Below, in pieces: positions 1 through 9,399 of a DNA stretch of 64,000 bases (position 1 is its first letter; every line of letters begins with the position of its first letter). Source of the DNA: Gnetum montanum (lineage: Eukaryota; Streptophyta; Gnetopsida; Gnetales; Gnetaceae); contig MNCI01000811.1 of NCBI GenBank assembly GCA_015680685.1, positions 507,828-571,827 on the forward strand, written 5' to 3'. The notes beneath the pieces were generated by a model. That model saw nothing but the letters and a program-made list of their open reading frames with translations. It had not been told where the DNA came from and made no database searches. Made by a program: the position numbers and the translations under genes.

Positions 1-640
1 GTTGTATGGTTAAGTAAGTCTAAGGTACATGATTTTTATGTCTTTTATCTTTTTATCGCTTATGCTAAGAGAGGAAAGGGTGAAGAGACTAAGTTACTAA
101 CTTTCACTAACTAAGCTCTAATCATCCTAGCATCAGTATCCATTCCCACTTTCCATTCACACCCTAAACCAATGCAACGCTACTGGGATTACCAAATGCT
201 ATTCATTACTGGGATTACCAAGCGTAACGCACATGCTCGAAGCAGTCGTACTAAATGCACTTAACTATGAGAGTTGAGGGTTGAGAGAGATTAAGTCCTT
301 AAGAAAGCATTTAAACATTTAACAATAATTAAAGTCCTATTTTGCTTAGTCCATATGCTGCAAGGTTTATCCAAAAGTTTGTCTTTATTGTCTTACAAAA
401 TTGTGTGTTGAGGTACAGAATTGCTCGAATAAAGATCCGTTCACTTTGAGACTCCTACTGCGGGCACATGGAAATTATTCTAACTCTGGAATGGTAAAAT
501 GGCAAGACCTTGGCTAAGGTCTAGATCTAGTTGGAAAAACAAGGGAAAGCCACCTCTTATTTATAGAACTAATGACGGGCTACGATATTGCGTACGCGAT
601 ATCGTAGGGGACGACGCGATATCACAGCCCATGCGATATT
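1..640 (-). mobile_element. Family A LTR (Athila-type), truncated by window edge
   Basis: This stretch is colinear with the LTR at 54893-55768 and, reverse-complemented, with the Athila-1 LTRs at 16487-17351 and 46836-47665. Shared landmarks are ATGGTTAAGTAAG, ACTGGGATTACCAAATGC, CATGCTCGAAGC..TCGTACT and AATAAAGATCC next to CTCCTACT. The LTR therefore reads on the minus strand: R-U5 occupies roughly 1-550, the TATA-like motif is near 559-566, and U3 lies to its right. The U3-distal edge near 640 is inferred only because copia coding sequence begins there. The U5 end lies outside the window, so it cannot be told whether this is a solo LTR or one end of an element. Confidence 0.75.
581..640. 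repeat. CpG-rich palindromic boxes in the LTR U3
   Basis: Bases 581-606 form a near-perfect 26-bp palindrome (two mismatched pairs) centred on GCGTACGC and bounded by TACGATAT/ATATCGTA. Two related boxes follow, GCGATATCAC and GCGATATTGTG. The block is dense in CpG while its neighbours have almost none. It sits just upstream, on the minus strand, of the TATA-like motif, where the U3 enhancer would be. A promoter role is inferred from position only. Confidence 0.6.
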
Positions 641-643
641 GTG

Positions 644-1740
644 TCCCATCAATTGTGTTAAATGGGAGTTTGCTATGAGAGATGAAATGAAGTTACTCCA
701 AAAGAATATGACATGGACATTGACTAAGTTGCTAGAAGGAAAGAGGGCATTGCAGAATAAGTGGCTATACATGGTCAAGGAAGAACATGATGGCAACAAA
801 AGATACAAGGCAAGGTTAGTAGTTAAGGGTTTCCCATAGAAAAGAGGAATTAACTACACAAATATTTTCTCTCTTGTAATAATGTTTACTACCATTGAAT
901 TAGTGCTAAGTATTATGGCTACTAATGATTTGCATCTAGAGTAGTTAGATGTCAAAACTACTTTCTTGCATGGTGACCTGAATTCTATTTTTTGGTTGCT
1001 ATTGTTCCTTTGTATTCCTTGGAAGTTGAAGGGTCAACCATTATAGAAGTTGAAAGGTTGACCATTAAAAAAGTTGAAGGGACACTATTTTCTCTCTCTT
1101 TTATTTGCATGTTTGATGTATGCTATGATTTGTACAAGACCTAACATAGCACATGCAATGGGAGTTGTTAGCAAGTTCATCTTTGATCTAAGAAGGGAGC
1201 ATTGGAAAGTTGTAAACTGGCTCCTAAGATATCTAAAAGGAACTTGAAGTATGACACTTTGTTTTAAAAAGAGTAGCATTACTCTATAGGGTTTTTTTAA
1301 TGCAAATTTGGGAGGTGATTTAGATAGCAGGAAAAGCACCACTAGTTATATTTTCACTATGTGTAGTATTGATGTGAGGTGGATGTCTCAACTTCAAAAG
1401 AGTATTGCTCTTTCAACTGCAGAATTAGAATATATGGCTATATTAGAAGTTGGAAAGGAGATGATTTGGTTGAAGGGTCTTCTAAGGGAGTTGGATAAAA
1501 CTAGGATAGTAGTGAGCTTTTTAGTAATAGTTAGAGTGCCATACATCTAGCTAGAGATCTAGTTTTTCATTATAGATCTAAACATATTCAGTTGAGGCAT
1601 CATCATATCCGTGGGTTGATAGATGATGGGACATTACTGTTGAGGAAGATTCTTGTGTAAAAGAACCTTGCAGACATGTTGACCAAGGTGGTCATCACTG
1701 TTAAGCTAAGGCTCTACATGATCTTAGCAGGCCTCCATGG
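644..1740 (+). pseudogene. Ty1/copia pol remnant (RT start joined to RNase H)
   Basis: The first part (about 650-975) matches the start of copia reverse transcriptase: an AMRDEM..L.KN.TW segment, KWLY..K, the KARLVVKGF block, then LDVKTTFLHGDL, with stops. After 975 the catalytic RT core is missing. A short stretch carrying a GAAGTTGAAGGGTCAACC-type repeat leads into the end of RT (CTRPNIAHAMGVVSKF) and RNase H (SRKSTTSYIF, ALSTAELEYMAI). Continuing frames to about 1740 keep the copia 3' end (SKHIQLRHHHIRG, NLADMLTK). It is a dead, internally deleted copy. The lineage call is secure; the sub-lineage cannot be given. Confidence 0.85.
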
Positions 1741-1817
1741 TTAGTGATGAGGAGGCACCATGAGTTGATGGTATACATGGGAGAAGCAAGGTTACAAGAG
1801 TTTTTTTTTTCAGATCA

Positions 1818-1834
1818 GTCTCCAAGTGGGAGAT
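1818..1834 (+). other. Polypurine tract of the copia element
   Basis: CTCCAAGTGGGAGATT lies directly before TGTTGGAG. This is the usual copia 3' arrangement of a CAAGTGGGAGATTGTTGG-like polypurine tract abutting the 3' LTR. Confidence 0.75.
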
Positions 1835-2170
1835 TGTTGGAGTCATGTGATGACTAATCTGAATTATTAGGTCATGGACTAGTTTTGATTACAGATGATT
1901 TCTTTATGTATATTTATGTAACGTTCATGTGGTAACTGATCTGGATTATTAGTTCATGGGCTAGTTTCGGTTATGGATGGTTTCTTTATGCATATTTATC
2001 TAATGTTCCAAAACTCCCTTGTAATTGTAATTTGCAAAAAATATACAATGAAACTCTAGTGTAGCTATGAGTGAGTAGCAATCTTGCTGAACCATGAAAA
2101 TTTTGCGTGTTCTCTATGTGCTTGTTTTTCCTATTCTTGGTCTTTTTTTCACTTGATTTGTTTCCTAACA
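1835..2170 (+). mobile_element. Copia 3' LTR
   Basis: The LTR begins TGTTGGAG right after the polypurine tract and ends CCTAACA, the normal copia TG..CA boundaries, giving 336 bp. The matching 5' LTR is not in the window, because the element is truncated before 644. An 82-bp block inside it is duplicated (separate entry). No target duplication can be tested. Confidence 0.75.
1844..2007 (+). repeat. 82-bp tandem duplication in the copia LTR
   Basis: Two diverged copies, 1844-1925 and 1926-2007, both run CATGTG.TAACT.ATCT.AATTATTAG, then CATGG.CTAGTTT, then TTTCTTTATG.ATATTTAT.TAA.GTT. The substitutions between them show that the duplication is old. Confidence 0.75.
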
Positions 2171-2605
2171 TAGTACTTTGTAGTCCATGAAAATTGGCTT
2201 CTAGAAGGATTTTTTCTTTCCAATGATCCAAAATACCAACCATTTTTTGGCTTATGGTAGGATTGAATGTGTTTCGGTGATGATTGTATGATAGTGTTGG
2301 ATGTAGTGCCTCATAGTCTAGGGAAACTAGCTTATAGAGTTGTGTAGACCTTTCAGTGCTCAAAATGCCAACCATTTTTGACTTCTAGTGGGACCAAATA
2401 TCTTCTAATGGTGAGTGCATGATAGTGTTGGGTGTAGTGACTCACAGTCCATAGAAATTGGCTTCTAGAAGGGTATGTGCTTTCTAGTGGCCCAAAATTC
2501 CAATCATATATTATCTTTTGGAATTACTGAATGTCTTCTAGTTAGGACTGCATGAGTGTGTAGGGCTTAGTATCTCAAAGTTTAGTTCAAGGTAGAGTGG
2601 AAGCC
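2171..2605. repeat. 132-bp tandem array, three units and a partial fourth
   Basis: Units start at 2171, 2304 and 2435, with a partial unit at 2568, so the periods are 133, 131 and 133 bp. Each starts TAGT..(C)TC.TAGTC, continues with AATTGGCTTCTAGAAGG or a variant, then CCAAAAT.CCAA.CAT, and ends in a GCATGA(T)AGTGT(T)GGG block. The array begins exactly where the copia LTR ends, so the copia element may have landed inside a longer satellite-like array. Confidence 0.8.
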
Positions 2606-3362
2606 TTGATGACTATTTTTAGTTGTCAAGAAAGTGGGAACGTAGTTCATCATAACCCTTCAATATTTCTAGTTGGTACTTTAAATGGATTGTGATTTAG
2701 AGTCAATTGTAGTAAACTACAAATTCCATCGGAAGTTGTAGCACCCTCTGGAAGCCTTTAAGTAAGTTGAACTACAGGCTACTGGAAGCCTACAATCCTA
2801 CTTGTAGCCACTATGAGAGCATTGCAATCTACAATCCTCCATAGTCTAGAAGAAAATCCTTTGGAATGAATGAGAGCAATAGAAGCTAAAAGCATGAAGA
2901 TTTCTAGTAGTAAGTGCAATAATTATGCTACACATAGTCAGTCGTAGGGCATACTATGACTTTGTTGTGACTCTTAAAATATTCTGTTAAAATGTAACCT
3001 ATTGTATGTTGCATAGGTTTGCATCCTCTCAAATGAGTGATGTCATGTTCACTAATTTGAAATTGATTTTAAATGAGTAGAGAGAACTTAAAACTCTGTT
3101 GAAAACTTCATTTTTGTTGATAATCAATGTGGCCACTTTAGCACTATAAAATTTCTAACCTTTAAGATTTTGAAGAGGAGAGGTATCAAAGATGATATCA
3201 TTAGTTGGAAGTATAGATAAGGTACACAAGCATCTCGATATTGCAATTTACATCTTCCATTGTAAGTTGTGTTAATTGGTCTATTTGTTTTGTATAGTGT
3301 GCTTTTTTTGTTTGAGTTTGCCAAAATGAAAAATCTTTAATAGATGCGAGGAAGATGAGAGC
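2606..3362. other. No recognisable feature
   Basis: AT-rich sequence. A few short direct repeats occur around 2700-2830 (variants of CTGGAAGCCT and CTACAATCCT). No convincing coding similarity, LTR boundary or RNA gene was seen. It may hold the 5' end of the adjacent MULE. Confidence 0.4.
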
Positions 3363-4665
3363 ATGCAAGTTTTTGGGAAACAACATGGCAATAAGAAATA
3401 CAAGACCCACATGTTGCCCATTTTTCAAAAAATGAAATTTGATAGTCCTATTTCTATGAGGATGCCTTTACTTAGATATACAAATAAAGAGTGTAGGATT
3501 TTATTGAAGACTAATAGAAAAATAAGTTGTTTTGCTATAAATTTTTCTATAGAAGAAAAGACCAACAAAAATGGTTAAAGAGAACTCACTCTCAAGAAAA
3601 CCACTACAACTATAGAAAATGTTAGTTTTTTTTTTGTATTCTTTTTGTCTTCAATAGTTTACATTAAGGAATATGAAGATTTCAGTTTGTTATATTCTTG
3701 TCTAACATCCAAAAAAATATATGTATAAGTTATCATTGTTCATATGGCCCAAATGTCACCATAGGGATAACACCTAAGGCAATTAGAAAAAGAAATAAGA
3801 CAGGTAGAAAGATAGGTTATCAATTTCATTTCATAGTTTGCATTATGCATCGCACTAATCATGTTGCATGCATTATACATAAAGGAATGAACCATGTAGA
3901 CACATCAGGAGCTTATTACCATGGCTTGCTAGGTCTCATGATAGACAAAAGAGATGCTCAATCAATACATATTTCACCTAAGATACATCATAAGATAGTG
4001 TCATTATGGAATGAAGGATTTCCAATAGATCTAATTTATGAGAGGTATATTAAGGATCTTTTTAATAAAGGGCAAGAATTCTAGTTATTTCAAAAAAGGA
4101 ACATGTTTCTTTTAAAAAAAGATATTTATAACATTTGGAAAAATGTAACGTCATATTACATGAAAAGCAAGCATGAAAAAATCAGTATGTGGTTGTGGCA
4201 CGAAACCACCAAAGATTTTTTCTTTTACTATTAAGAAGAGAACATGGAACACTATGTCCCAACAATCATTGGGTTGTAGTCACTGTGGATGCTAAAAAAG
4301 ATAACAACTATATTTCAAAATAGCATCCTTGCTATGGATTCTACCTTCAACACTAATAAATATGAAGTAGATGTTAAAGATTATAAAATAACTTTTTATC
4401 TAATCAATTTTCTACTAGAAACAAGTCATTAAATTACCACAAATAAATGCTTGTTTTTACAGCTCCATCTTCACATAATCATGGCTTTTGATACATACTA
4501 AAATGGACTCCTTGTAGCATGGATGATCTCCTTTAGCTATATAGAAATAGATATCACAACTTAACTATCTAAGTTATTAAGAAGATGCAAGGGTTGAGAG
4601 TTGCAATGGACAGTGAATGCTTTCACACTTGATGATTTAAAAGTGGGAATCAATGTAGTATGTGT
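3363..4665 (+). pseudogene. MULE/SWIM-type transposase pseudogene, N-terminal half
   Basis: Broken frames read as the N-terminal half of a plant Mutator-like transposase of the SWIM-associated kind. An N-terminal DNA-binding-like region (3698-4084) includes ISYHCSYGPN, a CxxxHRTNH stretch and a HVDTSGAYYHG block. The catalytic domain starts near 4322 with MDSTFNTNKYEV, which carries the first acidic residue. It continues with DTY.NGLLVAWMIS and DI..LSKLLRRC, and reaches the second acidic block AFTLDDLKVGI near 4620-4650. Stops and frameshifts are present throughout. The frame is interrupted just after this block by the family B element and resumes at 7389. Terminal inverted repeats were not located. 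Confidence 0.7.
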
Positions 4666-5140
4666 TGATTCATAAATTTTGTATGTTTAAGGAGACTACT
4701 ACCTAGGGTGCCTCCTGTATGGGTACGGAAACCTAGGAATAGTCTTAGCTAGAGAGGGCCATGTGATGTTTCAAAACAAAATAAATCAAATTGAAAAGTT
4801 GGGAGAATTCAAATTGAATAACTATCTTGAAATTCAAGACTTCATGAAAACATAGTAGCTAACTAAAAAAATTTAAACTTTTCCCTAGTCCTTGTTGTTG
4901 TTGTTGGTTCATGTTGTCTCATTGTTGTAAACAGTACTGCAATTGATGCTACTTGTAGCCATTGGGAGAGAGGGAGAGAGAGAGATCTATTTGAGGTTCA
5001 ACCACCATGCGCCTCATTGTCAGCTATCACACAACTTGCTGTTGATGGTAGAAAACCCAGGGAGGCCACTTATTATAGGCTCACCATTGCTAAAGAGAGA
5101 GAAAAAAAGAGAGAATCTTGCTACAGTTACTAGTTCGGAT

Positions 5141-5206
<66 letters not shown>

Positions 5207-5851
5207 CACTAGCAACTGTTGTTGTTTGCAGTTGTTGCTAGGAAAAAGTTCCTTGTGATAGCAAGGATGAAAATCCTACTACGTAGGGATATGTTGTTAT
5301 TGCTATATTCTTTGTGTGCTACAGACACATTGTTCAAAACCTTTGTTTCTTGGTGCGCACATTGTTCTATATACCACATGCATCGCCAAAGAGAGGAGAG
5401 GCTAGACCTCGATGAAAGAGAGGTTGGGCCCCAATGTGAGAAAGAGGCTAGCCCCCAATGTGAGAGAGAGGCTTGTCAATTCCTAGATATCGCCTATTGG
5501 TGGGAGAGGGGAAGGCCCCTTCTATCTTCTCCCTTTTCTCCTTCCCATTTATAGCCACTTGTCTGGGTGTTTAAATGCTCACATCCTGCATCAATTGCGC
5601 TCACCACTAGGTTGTTACAAAACTTCTATAATGCCCAAGACTACCATGTTGTTGTTTATGCCACCAATACACATAACTCTTGGCACCACTTGGACATAAC
5701 TCCCACCATGTTTGCCATTATTACAATGGTTATGTCCATCACTTGGGCCATTACGTAGCTCCCGTAATGCCCATGACTGCCACAATGAATAATGATACAC
5801 ACATGTGTTGATTATGGCCCCGTGACTATCATGGGCAAGGTTGATACATCA
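4666..5851 (-). repeat. Family B LTR, copy B1 (3' LTR)
   Basis: This copy is colinear with 6191-7388 and with the reverse complement of 42853-44062. Shared landmarks are GGTGCCTCC..TATGGGTACG.AAACCTAGGAATAGTC, the GA microsatellite, GAGAGAGGCT units at 5430-5480, and GGGCAAGGTTGATACATCA at the right end. A TATA-like motif on the minus strand lies at 5546-5553. The left edge at 4666 is uncertain by some bases. Confidence 0.72.
5145..5203. repeat. (GA)n microsatellite inside LTR B1
   Basis: About 29 uninterrupted AG dinucleotides. The same position in LTR B2 holds a shorter tract (6702-6726), and LTR B3 holds (TC)n at 43521-43555 in the opposite orientation. The microsatellite is therefore part of the LTR family and has changed length in each copy. 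Confidence 0.9.
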
Positions 5852-6163
5852 ATACTTAGTCCCTAAACTTTAATTGCATGCAAGTGGAAGGATAGCAAAA
5901 CCACAAAAACTTAAAAGGAGACATAGAATATAGAGGACAAAGTTAGGACTCAAGTAAGGACCACCCAAAATTAGAATTGGAAAAGAAGGTTTAGGATTCT
6001 AGTAATGACAATTTTCAAGAAAAAATAAAGTATTTGGAGATAGAGGTTTTAAGAAAAAAAGAAAAAAAATTCAAGAAGTTCTAAAATAGGACTGAGAAAT
6101 GAAACATGTATAAGAAAAATGGCAAGAAAAACTGATATGGGAAAACAAAAGGTTGGAAAAAAT
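5852..6163 (-). other. Internal region of the family B element
   Basis: A-rich on the plus strand, with no coding similarity seen on either strand. On the minus strand the sequence next to LTR B1 (TTTAGGGACTAAGTAT before TGATGTATC) is purine-biased and could be the polypurine tract. That is weak evidence. Confidence 0.45.
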
Positions 6164-6183
6164 GGTCCTCCTTCTAGTGCCAA
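6164..6183 (-). other. Primer binding site of the family B element
   Basis: On the minus strand this reads TTGGCACTAGAAGGAGGACC, a few bases after the LTR end. It closely matches the sequences after the 5' LTRs of Tat-1 (36006-36025, minus) and Tat-2 (62631-62650, plus). The shared core CTAGAAGGAGGGCC suggests the same tRNA primer class; the tRNA itself was not identified. Confidence 0.65.
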
Positions 6184-6190
6184 AAGGGTG

Positions 6191-7388
6191 TGGATGTATG
6201 AATTTTGGATCCATGAACACCTGGAAAAAACTCATTTGAGGAGACTATTGCCTAGGGTGCCTCCTTTATGGGTACGAAAACCTAGGAATAGTCTTAGCTG
6301 GAGAGGGCCATGTGACATTTCAAAACAAAATAAATCAAATTAAAAATTTGGAAGAATTCAAATTGAACAACTATCTTGAAATTCAAGACCTCATGAAAAC
6401 ATAGTAGGTAACTAAGAAAATTTAAACTTTTTCCTAGTTCTTGTTTCTACCGTCAGTTTCTACTATCTTGTTGTTGTGGACACCATTGCAGTTGACATTG
6501 CTTGTAGTCACCAAGAGAGGGAGAGAGAGAGATCTGTTTAGTGTTTTACCACCACATCCCTCACCATTGCTTATCACACAACATGGAATTGATGGTAGAA
6601 AACCTATGAAGGCCACTTATTGCAGCTTCATCGTTTTCGAAGAGAGAAAAAAAGAGAGCACACTTTTGTAGTCACCAGTTTGGATCTACATAGAGAGGGA
6701 AAGAGAGAGAGAGAGAGAGAGAGAGAATGATCTTGTCACCAACTATTTTCATTCATGGTTGCTACTAGGTAGAAGTCCCTTGTGGTAGCAAGGATGAAAA
6801 CATCGTTGCATAGGGACATGTTGTTACTGCTATCCACTTTGCATGCTGCAGACATGTTGTTCATAGCCTTTGTTTCCTAGTGCATGCACTATTCTATCTG
6901 TCACACATGCTGCCAGAGAGAGGAGATGCTAGACCTCAATGAAAGAGGGGTTGGCCCCCAATGAGAGAGAGGCTAGCCCCTAATATGAGAGAGAGACTGG
7001 CCCCCAATGTGTGAGAGAGGCTCATTAATTCCTAGACATCGCCTGTTGGTGGGAGAGGGAAAGACCCCTCCTATCTTCTCCCTTTGCTCCCCCCATTTAT
7101 AGCCACTTGTAAATGCCCACATTCCATGTCAGTTATTTCCACCACCTAGGTTGTTACACAACTTCTATAATGCCTTGGACTAGCATGTCGTCAATTATGC
7201 CACCACTACACGTAACTCCTGGCACCACCCAAACATAACTCCCACCACATTTGCCATTATTACAATGGTTACATCCACCACTTGGGCCATTACATAGCTC
7301 CTATAACACCTAAGACTGCCATGATAAATAATGATACACACGTGTTGATTATGGCCCTATGCCTAGCATGGGCAAGGTTGATACATCA
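6191..7388 (-). repeat. Family B LTR, copy B2 (5' LTR)
   Basis: Colinear with LTR B1. It contains a GAGACTATTGCCTAGGGTGCC block near 6240, a short GA microsatellite (6702-6726), three GAGAGGCT.GCCCC units near 6950-7020 (the third reading GAGAGACTGGCCCC), and a minus-strand TATA-like motif at 7095-7102. The right end is GTTGATACATCA. Confidence 0.72.
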
Positions 7389-8915
7389 ACAGTATGATAA
7401 TGCTAAAAACAAATAAATGTTCAATAGAAATTTATAGTTGACTAGAAGATATGAAGACATCTTAAGTGAACATGCTACGCTGTGTTAAATTTTTAGGTCA
7501 GTATTTGGTTATCATGTTTTTCTATGCATTTTGCATGCCTAGAAAGCATGGAGGAAGAACTTGGTAGCAAATGTTAGAGATTCGACTTTGAGAAAGGCAA
7601 TGGTTGAACATCTTAACCATATTATGAATGAATGCAAAACTTCTATGGATGTTGTTGTGAAAATTAATAAGTTCATTGAAAGGTATCAAAACAACTCAAA
7701 TTTCATCAGTTGCTTAAGGAGCTGGTGAATAAATGAAGATAAATTTTGTGAGTGTGTAATTAATTAATATTCATTAATTATATCAATAATGATAGATTCT
7801 ATGTTGTAATATTATTCTTTTATTATGGGCTAAAACATTCCTTTTTCAAGCTTGTGGGTAAAAGCCTTTTGTGACATTCCACATGCTTAGCAACATTCAA
7901 ACAATGTTGTAGAGTCCTATCATGGATTTTTAAAAGATATATGGAATCGGAAATACCACCACATTAACTGGCTTATATGAACCTTGATAGAAGTACAACT
8001 ATATTACTAGAATAATGCAAGAGTCAAAACTATAGGATATCTAGTTAATAAGGAGCATAGAAAATCAACAAGAAGTCATGGGAAAAGGAAATTTTAGATC
8101 AGTGATGATAATTGCTTACAAGTGGTGGATAAAAAAGGTGAATATCTTGTGTGAAGTCAAAATAGTTTGAAAAGGAATAGTTGGTATAGGATGTCAAAGG
8201 TGTTTTCTTTAGTATTTATTATGATTACAGATGGTCCAACCTTAATCATTTTTGCAAAGATCTAATGAAAATTTTTATTTTATTAAAAGAACACACTAGT
8301 GCATGCAAGTTCTTCTTCTGAGATGAGTTTTATGATTCTAGAATTCCTTTGGAGCTAAATTCATTTAAGCCTCATAATTTTCCAAGCCAAGAAGAGGCAT
8401 CATAATTAGGAATGATACATAAGACCTTGGAATTGACCAATTGAAAATCCAACACCAATGGGATACATGATGCTACAACAAATACCAAGGAGAACATCAA
8501 CAAAAAGACTTGCAATTTAGATGAACCATTGAAAACTAATGAGGAGAATGTAGATGCAACCTAAAAAGATAAGATATCTATGTTGAAAAAGGCATTAACA
8601 AATTTGACCAAGAATATGCCTTCAGATGAGGAGAGTGTTTTAAAAATAGAAGGCTTTGTCAAGCATATAAAATCAAAGTTTATGTTCTCAAGAAATCCAG
8701 ATGGATTGTCTAGTGAAAAAAGCTTAATAGGTTGGACTAGCCCTAAGAAAGATCATAAAAGAAAAAATCATAAAGACAGGCCTAGTACTCATAAGTGTGT
8801 TAGAAAACTATTCATAGAAGGTAAATCCACCATCAAATTCCAAGGAGTTGTTTTGAAAAAGTTAGGGATGATTCTTGATTTTATCCTATCGACCTATGTT
8901 TTATTTATATCTTGA
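7389..8915 (+). pseudogene. MULE/SWIM-type transposase pseudogene, C-terminal half
   Basis: Continues the gene broken at 4665. Near 7515 a degenerate block (CILHA.KAWRKNLV) matches the C.WH..RAWLKNL motif that follows the catalytic core in this transposase group. ESYHGFLKDIWN with HHINWLI (about 7910-7970) matches the third conserved block (ESYH..LK..RR.DWLI). Near 8100-8130, DDNCLQVVDKKGEYLV fits the region leading into a SWIM zinc finger, but its Cys and His ligands are no longer clear. The longest open stretch, 8580-8915, is a Lys-rich tail with TSPKKDHKRKNHKDRP. Several stops show it is dead. Confidence 0.65.
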
Positions 8916-9091
8916 GTTGAAGATGAACAAGAATAAAACCAAAAGTCAATGTACTTTTCATTGTAATAAGATATACTAGAAAGCTATGGCTATATAATGG
9001 AGACATGTACTAGATTTACTCAATGAAAAGGCTTCCGTGTTTTACCATTCTGATGTAGTAAATGTTTGTCTGTTTTAAAATTTTAGAAAAG

Positions 9092-9111
9092 CCAGTAGTG
9101 TTACATTTTGG
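9092..9111. repeat. Left target-site duplication of the LINE
   Basis: CCAGTAGTGTTACATTTTGG matches 14871-14890 (TCAGCAGTGTTACATTTTGG) at 18 of 20 positions, with 15 consecutive identical bases. Long target duplications of this size are normal for L1-type LINEs. Confidence 0.75.
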
Positions 9112-9399
9112 GGGGTGTTGGACCCCAAAAAGAGAATTTTATTAATCAAAAACAAAATTTAGTACATAAGCTACTTCAAGACATATAGATTGAGGAAAGG
9201 AGGAAGAGAAACTGTGTTGACTGAGACTATTATAGAGGAAAGATGTTAAACTTAGCATTCCATAGGGTGTGGAAATGCATTCTAGAGATCAACCATTCGC
9301 TGAAATGTGTGTATCGTTTCCAGGGTGTGGATTGTCGAATGAGAACAAAGGTGGGAGAAAGAGGAAAAAGGCCAAATGGTGTAGAAAACTGTGACATAA
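9112..9399 (-). other. LINE 3' UTR
   Basis: Lies between the ORF2 stop and the left target duplication. On the minus strand it ends TGATTAATAAAATTCTC, giving a polyadenylation signal about 30 bp before the end. A run of T on the plus strand, expected for the tail, is absent. Confidence 0.55.

Larger units (their letters stand above)
4666..7388 (-). mobile_element. Family B LTR retroelement with a very short internal region
   Basis: Two colinear repeats of about 1.19 kb (4666-5851 and 6191-7388) bracket only about 340 bp. On the minus strand each LTR starts TGATGTATCAACC and ends near CAAAATTTATGAATCA. A primer-binding-site-like sequence (6164-6183) follows the right-hand copy, so the element reads leftward. 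No gag or pol is present. It is either a non-autonomous (TRIM/LARD-like) element or an internal deletion derivative. It lies in the middle of the MULE transposase frame, so it is younger than that gene. No clean 5-bp target duplication was found. Confidence 0.7.

Noticed and set aside
5219-5554. 111-codon plus-strand frame and neighbours at 4943-5212 and 5567-5758
   Set aside because: They lie wholly inside LTR B1, include the GA microsatellite, and are not preserved as frames in LTR B2 or B3.
4656-7396. GTATG on both sides of the family B element as a target duplication
   Set aside because: Using it requires LTR edges that no longer start with TG and end with CA. The match is short and could be chance.
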